This document shows, one piece after another, positions 19,783 through 28,176 of a DNA stretch of 64,000 nucleotides. The translations under genes and the position numbers were made by a program. A model generated the notes under the pieces. The model made no database searches and was not told the origin of the DNA. It saw only the letters and a program-made list of their open reading frames with translations. This stretch comes from Streptomyces showdoensis (GTDB taxonomy: Bacteria; Actinomycetota; Actinomycetes; Streptomycetales; Streptomycetaceae): positions 48,256 through 112,255 of the forward strand of contig NZ_BAAAXG010000010.1 of NCBI RefSeq assembly GCF_039535475.1. The letters are read 5' to 3'. Numbering within the stretch: position 1 is the first letter of the stretch; the number at the start of each line of letters is the position of its first letter.

Positions 19783-20676
19783 ATGTCCGTCATCCCCACC
19801 ACCGCCCCGTCCGCCCTCGACTCCGGCCTTCCCTCCGTCGTCCCGTCGATCGTGCCCGCCACCGCCACCCCGGCCTTCCGCGGCCGGATCGGCCGCGACG
19901 TGCGCAGCGGCCACTACGCCGTGCCGCACCGCTACCGGCTCCATCTGGCACCCGCCGACCCCAGTTGTCTGGGCATCGCCGTGACCCACAGCCTCCTGGG
20001 CCTCGACGGGACGCTGCCGCTGACCGTCCTGCCCGCCACCCCCGACACCGCCGACGGCGGCTACGCCGCCCTGCGCCCCCTGTACGAGGCCAGCGCCCAC
20101 CAGTACACGGGACCCGCCGCCGCGCCCGTCCTCAGCGACGACTGGACCGGCCGCATCGTCTCCACACACGTGCCCGACATCCTGCGCGACCTCGCCCTGC
20201 GCTTCCGCGGCGACGGACCCGAACTCCTCCCCGAGGCCGACCAGGACGAGATCCGCGCCGTCGCCGACCTGTGCGCGCGCAGCGTGCACGCCGCCGCCCA
20301 GCGGGCCGGCGAGCTCGGCCTCGACGACCAGGCCGCCCACCACGATCCGCTCACCGTGCTCTTCGCCGCGCTCGGCTCCCTCGAACGACGGCTCGCCCGG
20401 AACCCGTACGTCCTCGGCGACGCGCCCACCGCCGCCGACGTCACCGTCTGGGTGACCCTCGTCCAGCTCGACACCGTCCACCGCTGGCACCTCGACGCCG
20501 CCGCCATGGACCGGGTCGCCGGACACCCCGCGCTCTGGGCCTACGCCCAACGGCTCGCCGCACTCCCCGCGTTCGGCCGCCACCTCGACATCGACGCCGT
20601 CCTCGCCCACCACCGCGCCCACTGCCGGGGCCGGGAGGCGGCCGGCGCCGCCATGCGCATCGTCGACTGGGGCTGA
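19783..20676 (+). CDS. Glutathione S-transferase-like protein, xi class (glutathionyl-hydroquinone reductase type)
   Basis: The 297-residue protein resembles the ECM4/YqjG group that reduces glutathionyl-hydroquinones. A cysteine sits at the expected active site (DPSCLGIAVTHSLLGLDG), followed by the typical region ending in SDDWTGRIVSTHVPDIL. The C-terminal helical domain contains LERRLARNPYVLGDAPTAADVTVWVTL, the GST-C signature. In actinobacteria, which use mycothiol, the thiol partner may not be glutathione. A good AGGGAGAA site precedes the ATG. The leader peptide upstream suggests control by sulphur supply. Confidence 0.82.
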   Translation: MSVIPTTAPSALDSGLPSVVPSIVPATATPAFRGRIGRDVRSGHYAVPHRYRLHLAPADPSCLGIAVTHSLLGLDGTLPLTVLPATPDTADGGYAALRPLYEASAHQYTGPAAAPVLSDDWTGRIVSTHVPDILRDLALRFRGDGPELLPEADQDEIRAVADLCARSVHAAAQRAGELGLDDQAAHHDPLTVLFAALGSLERRLARNPYVLGDAPTAADVTVWVTLVQLDTVHRWHLDAAAMDRVAGHPALWAYAQRLAALPAFGRHLDIDAVLAHHRAHCRGREAAGAAMRIVDWG

Positions 20677-20688
20677 CGGATCCGTACG

Positions 20689-20712
20689 CCGGACCGGTGA
20701 CGGCCGGTCCGG
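20689..20712. terminator. Possible bidirectional terminator
   Basis: A perfect 9-bp inverted repeat (ccggaccgg / ccggtccgg) with a 6-base spacer lies between the convergent glutathione-transferase-like gene and the epimerase gene. Confidence 0.5.
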
Positions 20713-20723
20713 TGACACCGCGG

Positions 20724-21764
20724 TCAGGCCGCGGAACGCCGGCCCGCGAGCGGCTCCGTGGCGTCACCGGCGCCGGTGCGGACCCCGCGCAGGAACGCCT
20801 CCAGGGCCTCGACCGAGGTCCTGGACGGCGCCCACTCCAGCTCCCTCCGGGCCCGGTCGGTGGCCAGCAGCGGCAGCCGCAGCACCGCGTCGAAGAGGCC
20901 GGGCGACGACGGGGCGACCCGCAGCCGCCAGGCCGTCGCGAGCGCGCCGCGCACCGCGGCGTTCGGCACCTTCACCGGGCGGGCGTCGAGCAGCCCGGCG
21001 AGCGTCCCGGCGTCGACCACCGGACCGGCCGCCAGGTTGAACGCGCCCCGCACGTCCCGCAGCAGCGCGCGCCGGTAGGCATCGGCCGCGTCATCGGTGT
21101 GCAAGGCCTGGAACCGCAGGCCGGACAGCTCCGGCACCAGCGGGAGCAGGTCCGGCCGGAAGAGCCGGCCGGGGAGGAAGCGCCCCGCGAAGATCCGCCG
21201 CTGCTCGCTCGCCGACTCCTCCTTGAACTGGAATCCGGGCCGCATCCGGACCACCCGCGTCTGCGGGTGGTCCCGCTCGAAGGTGTCCAGGACCCGCTCC
21301 AGATACGCCTTCTCCCGGGTGTACGCGGCCCCCGGCCAGCCGTGCGTCGGCCAGGACTCCGAGACGGGCGGGCCGCCCTCCGGCCCGGGGGAGTAGGCGC
21401 CGACCGACGAGGCGTGCACCAGGACCGGGACGTGCGCGGCGGCGACCGCGTCGAAGACCCGTACCGCGCCGAGCACGTTGGTCCGCCAGGTCTCCACCGG
21501 GTCGTGCGTCGGCTGGAAGCGCCAGGCCAGGTGGACGACCGCGTCCGCGTCCTCCACGTACTGGGCGAGCCGGGGCCCGGCGGCCTCCTGCGACAGGTCC
21601 AGCTCCGCCCACTCCGTCTTCGCGAGCTCCAGCCGCGGCAGCCGGCGGGCCAGACCGAGCACGGAGCCGACCCTCGGCTCCCGCTCCAGGGCGCGGACCA
21701 GACTCGTGCCGACGTTCCCGGTGGCGCCGGTGACGACGACCCGCAGGCGATCGCTCGGGTTCAT
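20724..21764 (-). CDS. NAD-dependent epimerase/dehydratase (extended SDR)
   Basis: The 346-residue product has a Rossmann NAD(P) site, VVVTGATGNVGTSLVRAL, the acidic strand WAELDLS, and the SDR active-site tyrosine and lysine in GAAYTREKAYLERVL. A catalytic serine is expected in LVHASSVGAYSPG. Members epimerise or dehydrate nucleotide sugars, or reduce other carbonyls, and the substrate is not evident. The ATG at 21764 has a strong GGAGGG eight bases upstream. The longer open frame to 21839 is rejected. Confidence 0.88.
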   Translation of the reverse strand: MNPSDRLRVVVTGATGNVGTSLVRALEREPRVGSVLGLARRLPRLELAKTEWAELDLSQEAAGPRLAQYVEDADAVVHLAWRFQPTHDPVETWRTNVLGAVRVFDAVAAAHVPVLVHASSVGAYSPGPEGGPPVSESWPTHGWPGAAYTREKAYLERVLDTFERDHPQTRVVRMRPGFQFKEESASEQRRIFAGRFLPGRLFRPDLLPLVPELSGLRFQALHTDDAADAYRRALLRDVRGAFNLAAGPVVDAGTLAGLLDARPVKVPNAAVRGALATAWRLRVAPSSPGLFDAVLRLPLLATDRARRELEWAPSRTSVEALEAFLRGVRTGAGDATEPLAGRRSAA

Positions 21765-21946
21765 GACCTGACCCTCCGACCTTCCCGACCCCGGCCTTCC
21801 CCTCATCTCGACCTTCCGCCCTCGGCGCCGCCCGCGCACGCGGGGAGGAGGGCCCGGTCACGGAGCGTCGCGCCGCGGGTCGCGTCGGTGAGGATGTGCC
21901 CCGAGGATGGTGGGGTCGGGGGGCCAGGGCGTACCAGGAGGAACGG

Positions 21947-22216
21947 ATGCTGCTCCCCGACCGCAACACGATCGACCGGCTGCTGCGGAGCTACCGCGCC
22001 CAGGAACGGAAGGTCCTGTCCCGGCCGTGCGACCCCGCGGTCCGCCGACGGCTGGAGGACACCTCGTACACCCTCTGCGTCCTCATGGGGGTCCGGAGCG
22101 CCCACGAGGCGGTCCACGCCGCCGAGCACTACCTCGCCACGCCCCGGCCGGCCGTCGCCGCCATGGCCCCGGGAGCCGCCGGACGGCACGCGCGGGGCCC
22201 GGTGGGCGCAGACTAG
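21947..22216 (+). CDS. DUF5133 domain protein
   Basis: This 89-residue protein matches the Streptomyces-specific DUF5133 pattern: MLLPDRNTIDRLLRSYRAQE at the start and RRLEDTSYTLCVLMGVRSA in the middle, then a helical HEAVHAAEHYLA. The function is unknown. The ATG is chosen because an AGGAGG site stands 6 bases away. Confidence 0.8.
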   Translation: MLLPDRNTIDRLLRSYRAQERKVLSRPCDPAVRRRLEDTSYTLCVLMGVRSAHEAVHAAEHYLATPRPAVAAMAPGAAGRHARGPVGAD

Positions 22217-22286
22217 GGAGGGTGGGCGACCACGGCCCGGGCACGCCGGCCGGACGTGCTGCGCCGCCCGCCTGGAGGTGTCGGCG

Positions 22287-22625
22287 ATGGACGAGGCACG
22301 GCTCTCGCCGCGGGAGCGGCGCATCCTGGCCGAGATCGAACAGGGCCTGGGCGCGGACCGGTCCCTGGCCCGGGGCCTTCGCTCCGGGCGGCCGCGGCAC
22401 CGGCCGCGGATCCGCCTCCTGGGCGGACGGGCCACCCTCCTCCTCGGCGCGGTGGCGCTCGGCCTCTTCGTGGCCGCCGTCGCCACCGAGTCGCCCCCGC
22501 TGATCTGGGCCTTCGCCGTGGTGTGGGTGGTGACGCTGGTGTGCGGGCTCCGGCTGCTGCTGCGCTGGTCCCGGCGCCACCTGACGGGAGCGGAGCGGCC
22601 CCGCCCGGACGAGCCGGACCGCTGA
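22287..22625 (+). CDS. DUF3040 small membrane protein
   Basis: The 112-residue protein starts with the DUF3040 hallmark LSPRERRILAEIEQGLGAD and then has two hydrophobic segments (RATLLLGAVALGLFVAAVAT and PPLIWAFAVVWVVTLVCGL). DUF3040 proteins are common in actinobacteria and their role is unknown. GGAGG lies about ten bases before the ATG. It follows the DUF5133 gene after 70 bases and may be co-transcribed. Confidence 0.85.
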   Translation: MDEARLSPRERRILAEIEQGLGADRSLARGLRSGRPRHRPRIRLLGGRATLLLGAVALGLFVAAVATESPPLIWAFAVVWVVTLVCGLRLLLRWSRRHLTGAERPRPDEPDR

Positions 22626-22635
22626 GGCGCACCCC

Positions 22636-23871
22636 TCAGTTCCCGCGCGCCCCGAACCGCCGCCAGAGCCACAGGGAGAGCGCCGCGCCGAGCGCCGCAC
22701 CCACCAGCGCCAGCGGGAGCCCGGCCGTCCTGCCCGACGGGGCGGCCTCCCGCCGCGGCGCGCCGCCGACCGCCCCGACCGGGCGGGCCGGGCCGGCCGG
22801 CGCCGCCGCGGGAGCGACCTCCGGACCCGCCCGGTCCACCTGCCGCGCGGCGGCGTGCACGGTGCCCGCCGCCTCCTTCCGGACCGCCTTCGCGGGCTTC
22901 AGGGAACCCACCGGCCGCACCCGCCCCGCCGCCTCGAAGCCCCAGTCGAGCAGCTCCCGGGCCTCCTCGTACACGGCGAACCCGCCGCCGCCCTGCGGGT
23001 TCATCACCGACACGACCAGCGTGCGGGCCCCGCGTCGCGCGCCCACCACCAGGGTGTTCCCGGCGCCGCTCGTGTAGCCGTTCTTGATGCCGATGAGCCC
23101 CGGGTAGCGCGCCACCCCGTCCGCGCCGGTGAGCAGGCGGTTGGTGTTGGCGATGCCGTACGACCAGGATCCGGCCGGGAAGTCCGCGTAACGGGTCGAG
23201 CAGTAGCGGGTGAACTGCGGGTCCTGCAGGCCCGCGCGCCCGAAGACCGCCAGGTCGTACGCGGAGGACACCTGGCCCGGCGCGTCGTAGCCGTCCGGCG
23301 AGACCACGTGGGTGTCGCGGGCGCCCAAGGCGCGCGCCTTCTCCTGCATCTGCCGGGTCATCGACTCCCAGCCGCCGTTCATCGCGGCCAGGACGTGCAC
23401 CGCGTCGTTGCCGGAGCTGAGGAAGACGCCGTTCCACAGGTCCGACACCTTGTACGTGTAGCCCTCCTTCACCCCGACGAGGCTGCTCCCCTCCCCGATG
23501 CCGGTCAGCTCCTCGTCCTTGACGGTGTGCCGCTCGCCCCCGTCGTGCCGCGGCAGCGCGGTCAGCGCGAACAGGGTCTTCAGGGTGCTCGCCGGCGGCA
23601 GCGGCCGGTGCGCGTCGCGGGCCGCGAGCACCTCGCCGGTGGTCGCGTCGGCCACCACCCACGAGAGGGCCGACACCGAGGGCAGACCGGGCGCGCCCCG
23701 CAGCGCCTCCACCTGCGTGCCGGAACGGTCGAGCCGGGCGGGATCGACGAACGACCGCACCGGAGGGGTGGGCTCGGCGACGGAGGAGGCCGAGGCCGTG
23801 GGGACCGGCAGGACGAGCAGCAGCACCGCGGCACCGGCGGCGGCATGACGAACAGCTGGCATGACGATCAT
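22636..23871 (-). CDS. D-alanyl-D-alanine carboxypeptidase (penicillin-binding protein 5/6 family)
   Basis: This enzyme trims the terminal D-alanine from peptidoglycan stem peptides outside the membrane. A signal peptide (AAAGAAVLLLVLPVPTASAS) precedes a serine peptidase S11 domain with the active-site motif STLK (SxxK), SGN (SxN) and KNG, the actinobacterial form of the KTG triad. The C-terminus has an alanine/proline-rich spacer and one membrane helix (GLPLALVGAALGAALSLWLW) with a short basic tail. The product has 411 residues. A second ATG three codons in is an equally possible start because neither has a clear ribosome site. Confidence 0.92.
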   Translation of the reverse strand: MIVMPAVRHAAAGAAVLLLVLPVPTASASSVAEPTPPVRSFVDPARLDRSGTQVEALRGAPGLPSVSALSWVVADATTGEVLAARDAHRPLPPASTLKTLFALTALPRHDGGERHTVKDEELTGIGEGSSLVGVKEGYTYKVSDLWNGVFLSSGNDAVHVLAAMNGGWESMTRQMQEKARALGARDTHVVSPDGYDAPGQVSSAYDLAVFGRAGLQDPQFTRYCSTRYADFPAGSWSYGIANTNRLLTGADGVARYPGLIGIKNGYTSGAGNTLVVGARRGARTLVVSVMNPQGGGGFAVYEEARELLDWGFEAAGRVRPVGSLKPAKAVRKEAAGTVHAAARQVDRAGPEVAPAAAPAGPARPVGAVGGAPRREAAPSGRTAGLPLALVGAALGAALSLWLWRRFGARGN

Positions 23872-24022
23872 TCAGCCACCCTAGGAACGCGCCGCGGAGC
23901 CCGCAGGGCGGAGTGCGCCGACCGGCGTAGCGGCTCTGCCGGAGGGTGGGCGCGTCGCCCCCGGCGGGGCCGGGGGCGCGGGTGCCGTCCGGGCTGTCGG
24001 TGGCGCAGGGCATGCTGGTGAC

Positions 24023-26008
24023 GTGTCCTCATTCCCGAACCAGAGCAGGCCCGTTGCCCCGCCGGGCTCCGACGGCCCCGCCCCCGCCGAGCACATGATC
24101 GTCTGCGGCGACGACGTGCTGGCCCACCGTCTCGCGGCCGAGCTGCACGAGATGTACGGGGAGCGCGTCACCCTGCTCGTCCCCGCGCCCGTCGAGACGC
24201 CCAGCCGCCCCGCGGCCCGCACGGGGCGGGCGGCGGCGCTCTTCGGACGGGTCACCGCGGCCGTCAGCAGGACCGCCGCCGCGACGGGCACCGCGGGCGC
24301 GGCGGGCACCACGGGCGGGGCGGGGTCCGGGGGCGACCCACGCGGCGGGCCGCCGGCCCGGTCGATCCGGGTCATGGAGACCGGCGAGGCCGACGACCAG
24401 GCCCTGCTCGACGCGGGCGTGGAGCGCGCCGCCGCGCTCGCCCTGGTGCACGAGGACGACGAGCGCAACATCCGGGCCGCGCTCGCCGCCCGCCGGCTCA
24501 ACCCCAGGCTCCGCCTGGTCATCCGGCTCTACAACCGCAAGCTCGGGCAGCACCTGGCCACCCTCCTCGACCAGGCCGCGGCCGTCTCCGAACCCGGCCT
24601 CGACCCCGAGAAGCTCGACGCGGCGACGACCGTCCTGTCCGACGCCGACACCGCCGCGCCCGCCCTGGCCGCCACCGCCATCGCCGGGAGCAAGAAGGTG
24701 ATCCAGGCCGGCGGCCTGCTGCTGCACGCCGTCGACCGCACCCCGCCCGCGCGCGGCGAGGTCGCCGACCCGGGCCTGTGCACCCTGGCGCTGCTCTCCG
24801 CGACGGCCAGCGACCCGGCCGGCAGCGAGGGCTCCGAGCTCAGCGGCGACCAGGGCCCGCAACTGCTCCCGGACGACGCGGCCGTCGCCGCCGCCACCGG
24901 GCGCGGGATCGTCGCCCTGGAAGCCGTCAGCTACGAGGGCCCGGCGCAGGCCACCGGCTGGTTCGGCGGCTCCTCGCTGCCCGTCGGCTCGCTCTTCTCC
25001 CGGCGGCTGCGCTGGTCCCTCGCGGGCGTGGCGGCCGCCGTCCTCGCGCTCGCCCTGGCCTCGACGTTCGCCACCGGGGACCACCCCCTGCACGCCGCCT
25101 ACCTGACCCTGCTCGACGTCTTCGCGATCGGCGACCCCGCGGTGGGCGAGCCGACCAGCCGTCAGCTGCTCCAGATCCTCGCCGGCTTCGTGGGGCTGCT
25201 CCTGCTGCCCGTCCTCGTCGCCGCCCTCCTCGAAGCCCTCGGCACCTTCCGGTCCGCGACCACCCTGCGCCGCCCGCCGCGCGGACTGTCCGGACACGTG
25301 GTGCTGCTCGGTCTCGGCAAGGTCGGCACCCGGGTGCTCGCCCGGCTGCGCAGGATGAACATCCCGGTGGTCTGCGTCGAGGCCGACCCGGAGGCCCGCG
25401 GCCTCGCGCTCGCCCGCCGGCTGCGGGTGCCCACGGTCATCGGCGACGTCACCGAGGAGGGCGTCCTGGAGGCCGCCCGCATCCACCGGGCACGCGCCCT
25501 GCTCGCCCTGACCAGCGTCGACATCACCAACCTGGAGGCGGCGCTGCACGCCCGGTCGATCAGCCCCGACCTGCGCGTGGCGCTGCGCCTGTACGACGAC
25601 GACTTCGCCACCGCCGTCTACCGCACCCTGCGCGCCGCGCACCCCGGCGCCCTCACCCGCAGCCGCAGCGTCTCGCACCTGTCGGCGCCCGCGTTCGCCG
25701 GGGCGATGATGGGCCGCCAGGTCCTGGGCGCCATCCCCGTGGAACGCCGGGTGCTGCTCTTCGCCGCGCTCGACGTCACGGACCATCCGCTCCTGGAGGG
25801 CCGGACGGTCGCCCAGGCGTTCCGGCCCGGCGCCTGGCGGGTCATCGCCCGGGGGGCGGCCGGGGTGCCCGCGAACCGGGCCGGCTACGGCCTGGTCTGG
25901 CAGGTGCCGCCGGGCGAGGTCCTCGGCCCCGGCGACCGGGTCGTGGTCGCCGCCACCCGCCGAGGCCTCGCCGAACTCCTCGGCCGCCGCTCCGCCGTCC
26001 GGACCTGA
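24023..26008 (+). CDS. Double RCK (TrkA-N) membrane protein resembling a potassium channel
   Basis: The 661-residue protein has an N-terminal Rossmann-like domain (HMIVCGDDVLAHRLAAELHE), a central pair of membrane helices, and a second complete RCK domain (GHVVLLGLGKVGTRVLARL, VCVEADPEARGLALARRL, VPTVIGDVTEEGVLEAARI) with a C-terminal RCK-C part. Between the helices the pore-like segment AAYLTLLDVFAIGDP aligns with the channel pore loop but lacks the VGYG filter. It may be a modified channel, a subunit, or a nucleotide-sensing transporter. The start is GTG. Confidence 0.82.
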   Translation: MSSFPNQSRPVAPPGSDGPAPAEHMIVCGDDVLAHRLAAELHEMYGERVTLLVPAPVETPSRPAARTGRAAALFGRVTAAVSRTAAATGTAGAAGTTGGAGSGGDPRGGPPARSIRVMETGEADDQALLDAGVERAAALALVHEDDERNIRAALAARRLNPRLRLVIRLYNRKLGQHLATLLDQAAAVSEPGLDPEKLDAATTVLSDADTAAPALAATAIAGSKKVIQAGGLLLHAVDRTPPARGEVADPGLCTLALLSATASDPAGSEGSELSGDQGPQLLPDDAAVAAATGRGIVALEAVSYEGPAQATGWFGGSSLPVGSLFSRRLRWSLAGVAAAVLALALASTFATGDHPLHAAYLTLLDVFAIGDPAVGEPTSRQLLQILAGFVGLLLLPVLVAALLEALGTFRSATTLRRPPRGLSGHVVLLGLGKVGTRVLARLRRMNIPVVCVEADPEARGLALARRLRVPTVIGDVTEEGVLEAARIHRARALLALTSVDITNLEAALHARSISPDLRVALRLYDDDFATAVYRTLRAAHPGALTRSRSVSHLSAPAFAGAMMGRQVLGAIPVERRVLLFAALDVTDHPLLEGRTVAQAFRPGAWRVIARGAAGVPANRAGYGLVWQVPPGEVLGPGDRVVVAATRRGLAELLGRRSAVRT

Positions 26009-26019
26009 CGCAACGGGCG

Positions 26020-26063
26020 AGGCCCGTGCGAGCCGGACCGTCCGGTCCGGCTCACACGGGCCT
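26020..26063. terminator. Bidirectional terminator hairpin
   Basis: A 20-bp stem with one mismatch (26020-26039 with 26044-26063) and a 4-base loop lies between two convergent genes and includes the stop codon of the small minus-strand gene. Confidence 0.8.
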
Positions 26064-26297
26064 TCCCCGTTCCACGGCGGGAGACGCCCGCAGGGACGCC
26101 ACCAGGTGCAGCAGATGGGCTTCGTTCCCCGAGAAGCCCGCTTCGCGCAGCGCCTGGTCGGCCTCGGCCATCGGATGCGTGAGCATCGCCGCCGCGTACG
26201 GCTCCAGGCGCGGATCGGCGAGCACCGCCTGGGTGGATTCGAGCAGGCGCAGGTAGGCCTGGGCGGCGGCGCGCTCACGGCCGGTGATCGTCGTCAT
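26052..26297 (-). CDS. Conserved hypothetical helical protein
   Basis: The 81-residue protein is predicted to be all helical (RERAAAQAYLRLLESTQAVL, EADQALREAGFSGNEAHLLH) with no membrane segment. A GAGAGGGAG site stands about seven bases from the ATG. I do not recognise a named family. Confidence 0.6.
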   Translation of the reverse strand: MTTITGRERAAAQAYLRLLESTQAVLADPRLEPYAAAMLTHPMAEADQALREAGFSGNEAHLLHLVASLRASPAVERGRPV

Positions 26298-26359
26298 GTC
26301 GGGCTCCCTCTCGAGCTTGCGGCGGTCGTCGCCACCACCCTCTCCTACGGGTCTGACAA

Positions 26360-26839
26360 TCAGGCCTCTGGCCCGCCGAGCTGCGCCGCGAGGCGCTCCA
26401 GGAAGGCCTGCTGACCGGCCACCAGCAGGGGCGCCGCCGCCTCGAAGGAGAACCAGCCGACCCGGTCCAGCTCCGGGAACTCCCGCACCACGCCCGAGTG
26501 GGGCGGCCACTCCATGGTGAACGTGCCCGGCACGATGCGCTCCGGGTCGAGATCCGCCTCGACGGCCCACACGGTGACGGTCTTTCCGTTGGCCTGCCGG
26601 ACCTCGCCCAGCGGGAGCGGCTCCCCGTCCGGCGGCGGAAGTCCCAGCTCCTCCTCGAACTCCCGCCGCGCGGCGGCCTCGGGCGGCTCCTCGGGCCCGT
26701 ACTCCCCCTTGGGGATCGACCAGGCGGCCGTCGACCGCCCGGCCCACAACGGGCCTCCCATGTGGCCGATGAGCACCTCCGTACCGCCGTCGGCGGTCCT
26801 GCGGTAGAGGAGGAGACCGGCGCTGCGCTTGTCGGGCAT
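26360..26839 (-). CDS. NUDIX hydrolase
   Basis: The 159-residue protein contains a full Nudix box GEYGPEEPPEAAARREFEEE followed by LG, matching GX5EX7REUXEEXGU. It begins MPDKRSAGLLLYRRTADGG and has a tryptophan-rich C-terminal half (MEWPPHSGVVREFPELDRVGW). The sequence resembles the NTP pyrophosphohydrolase type that removes oxidised nucleotides, but the substrate cannot be assigned. Confidence 0.92.
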   Translation of the reverse strand: MPDKRSAGLLLYRRTADGGTEVLIGHMGGPLWAGRSTAAWSIPKGEYGPEEPPEAAARREFEEELGLPPPDGEPLPLGEVRQANGKTVTVWAVEADLDPERIVPGTFTMEWPPHSGVVREFPELDRVGWFSFEAAAPLLVAGQQAFLERLAAQLGGPEA

Positions 26840-26844
26840 ACCGC

Positions 26845-28164
26845 TCAGTGTGGCCGAGACCGGGCGGGAGCGGGAGTGGGGCGCGCCCCCGTTCCGTCGA
26901 GCCGGATCACGACCGGACCGCCCGCCGGGTCGACGTCCGCCGTCCAGCCGGTGGGCGGGCGCAGCGAGCGGTGCGGCTCCACGAGCCCGGGGAGCCTGGC
27001 CTCGTACAGGATCCGGTCGTCCTGCGTCACGGTGAGGAGCGGGCGGACCAGCCGGTCGGCGGGGCGGAGCAGCACGGCCGGGGCGGGCCCGGTCAGGCGG
27101 TTGGGGGAGGCCCAGCGCAGGGCGCCCTCCGGGGCGACCGGGACCCCGGGGCCCGGCCAGGGCGCGCCCGCGAGCCGGGCGAGGACGGCGGCGGCGACCG
27201 CCCGGCCCTCCGCCGCGGCCACCACGGCGGGCTCCACGCCCCGCAGCAGGTTGCCGACGGCGAACACCCCCGGCACCGGGGTGCGGAACGCGGGGTCGAC
27301 GGCCGGCCCGAGGGTGGCCCGGTCGAGCGGGACGCCGCCGGTGCGGGCCAGTTCGTGCTCGGGGATCCAGTCCCCGGTGAAGACGACCGTGTCGCACCGG
27401 AGCAGCCCGGTGCGCCCGTCCGCGCCGCGCACCACGACGCCCGACAGGCGCCCCCGGCCGACGAGTTCCACGACCGTCGCCCCGCGCAGCACGGGCCCCG
27501 GCAGGCGCGGTCCGCGCGGCCGGTCCGCGACCACGGCCGCGACCGTGACCCCGGCCCGGCGCAGCGTGCGCGCCGCGTGCCGGGCGACCGGTTCCGAACC
27601 GACCACGACCGCCCGCCGCCCGATCCGCTCCCGGCGCAGCCCGAACAGCTCGACGGACTGCTGGAGTTCCCCGGTGCCGAACACCCCGGCGGGGCGGCTG
27701 CCCGGCACCAGGCGGGCGCCGCGGGGCCGCTCGCGCGCGCCGGTGGCGAGGACCACGGCCCGGGCGGTGATCCGTTCCAGTCCGGTCGGCGCGGTGACCT
27801 CCAGGGTCAGCGGCCCGGCCCAGCCCGTCGCGCCCGCCCCGGTGCGGACCACCGCCCCGGCCCGTACGGCGGCGCGCACCGCACGGCGGGCGTAGCCGGG
27901 TCCGGTGAACGCCCCGAAGCCGCCGCGCGCGCAGTGCCGGGGCACGCCCCCGGCGGTCCGCTCCCGCTCCAGGACCTCGACCCGGCCCGCTCCCGCCGCC
28001 GCGAGCCGCGCGGCGGCGGCCAGGCCGGCCGGGCCCGCGCCGACGATCAGCACGTCGACGGCACGCTCCACCGCGCCGCCACCCGCCGCCACCCGGTCCC
28101 GTGCCGTCACCGGGTCCTCTCCCGTCACCGGGTCCCCTCCCGTCACCGGGCTCTCTCCCGTCAC
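26845..28164 (-). CDS. NAD(P)/FAD-dependent oxidoreductase, partner of the GlpA-like dehydrogenase
   Basis: The 439-residue flavoprotein has an N-terminal FAD site ([20 protein letters not shown]), a second Rossmann site (RRAVVVGSEPVARHAARTL) and the C-terminal FAD motif (TPVPGVFAVGNLLRGVEP). A GTGA overlap with the preceding gene couples their translation. The order glycerol kinase, GlpA-like protein, then this flavoprotein matches glycerol operons in other bacteria. There the second flavoprotein probably passes electrons from the dehydrogenase to NAD(P) or a carrier. Its first codons consist of an 18-bp tandem repeat, so the true start could be any of several GTG codons. Confidence 0.82.
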   Translation of the reverse strand: MTGESPVTGGDPVTGEDPVTARDRVAAGGGAVERAVDVLIVGAGPAGLAAAARLAAAGAGRVEVLERERTAGGVPRHCARGGFGAFTGPGYARRAVRAAVRAGAVVRTGAGATGWAGPLTLEVTAPTGLERITARAVVLATGARERPRGARLVPGSRPAGVFGTGELQQSVELFGLRRERIGRRAVVVGSEPVARHAARTLRRAGVTVAAVVADRPRGPRLPGPVLRGATVVELVGRGRLSGVVVRGADGRTGLLRCDTVVFTGDWIPEHELARTGGVPLDRATLGPAVDPAFRTPVPGVFAVGNLLRGVEPAVVAAAEGRAVAAAVLARLAGAPWPGPGVPVAPEGALRWASPNRLTGPAPAVLLRPADRLVRPLLTVTQDDRILYEARLPGLVEPHRSLRPPTGWTADVDPAGGPVVIRLDGTGARPTPAPARSRPH

Positions 28165-28176
28165 CGGGTCCCCTCC
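28105..28176. repeat. 18-bp tandem repeat, four units, at a gene junction
   Basis: Units begin at 28105, 28123, 28141 and 28159 with the core cgtcaccggg. They span the end of the GlpA-like gene and the N-terminus of the following flavoprotein, where they encode repeats of six residues such as VTGEDP. Each unit contains a GTG, so several start codons are present. Confidence 0.85.

Noticed and set aside
22636..23871. Beta-lactamase instead of D,D-carboxypeptidase
   Set aside because: The SxxK, SGN and KNG order together with a C-terminal membrane anchor fits the PBP5/6 family.
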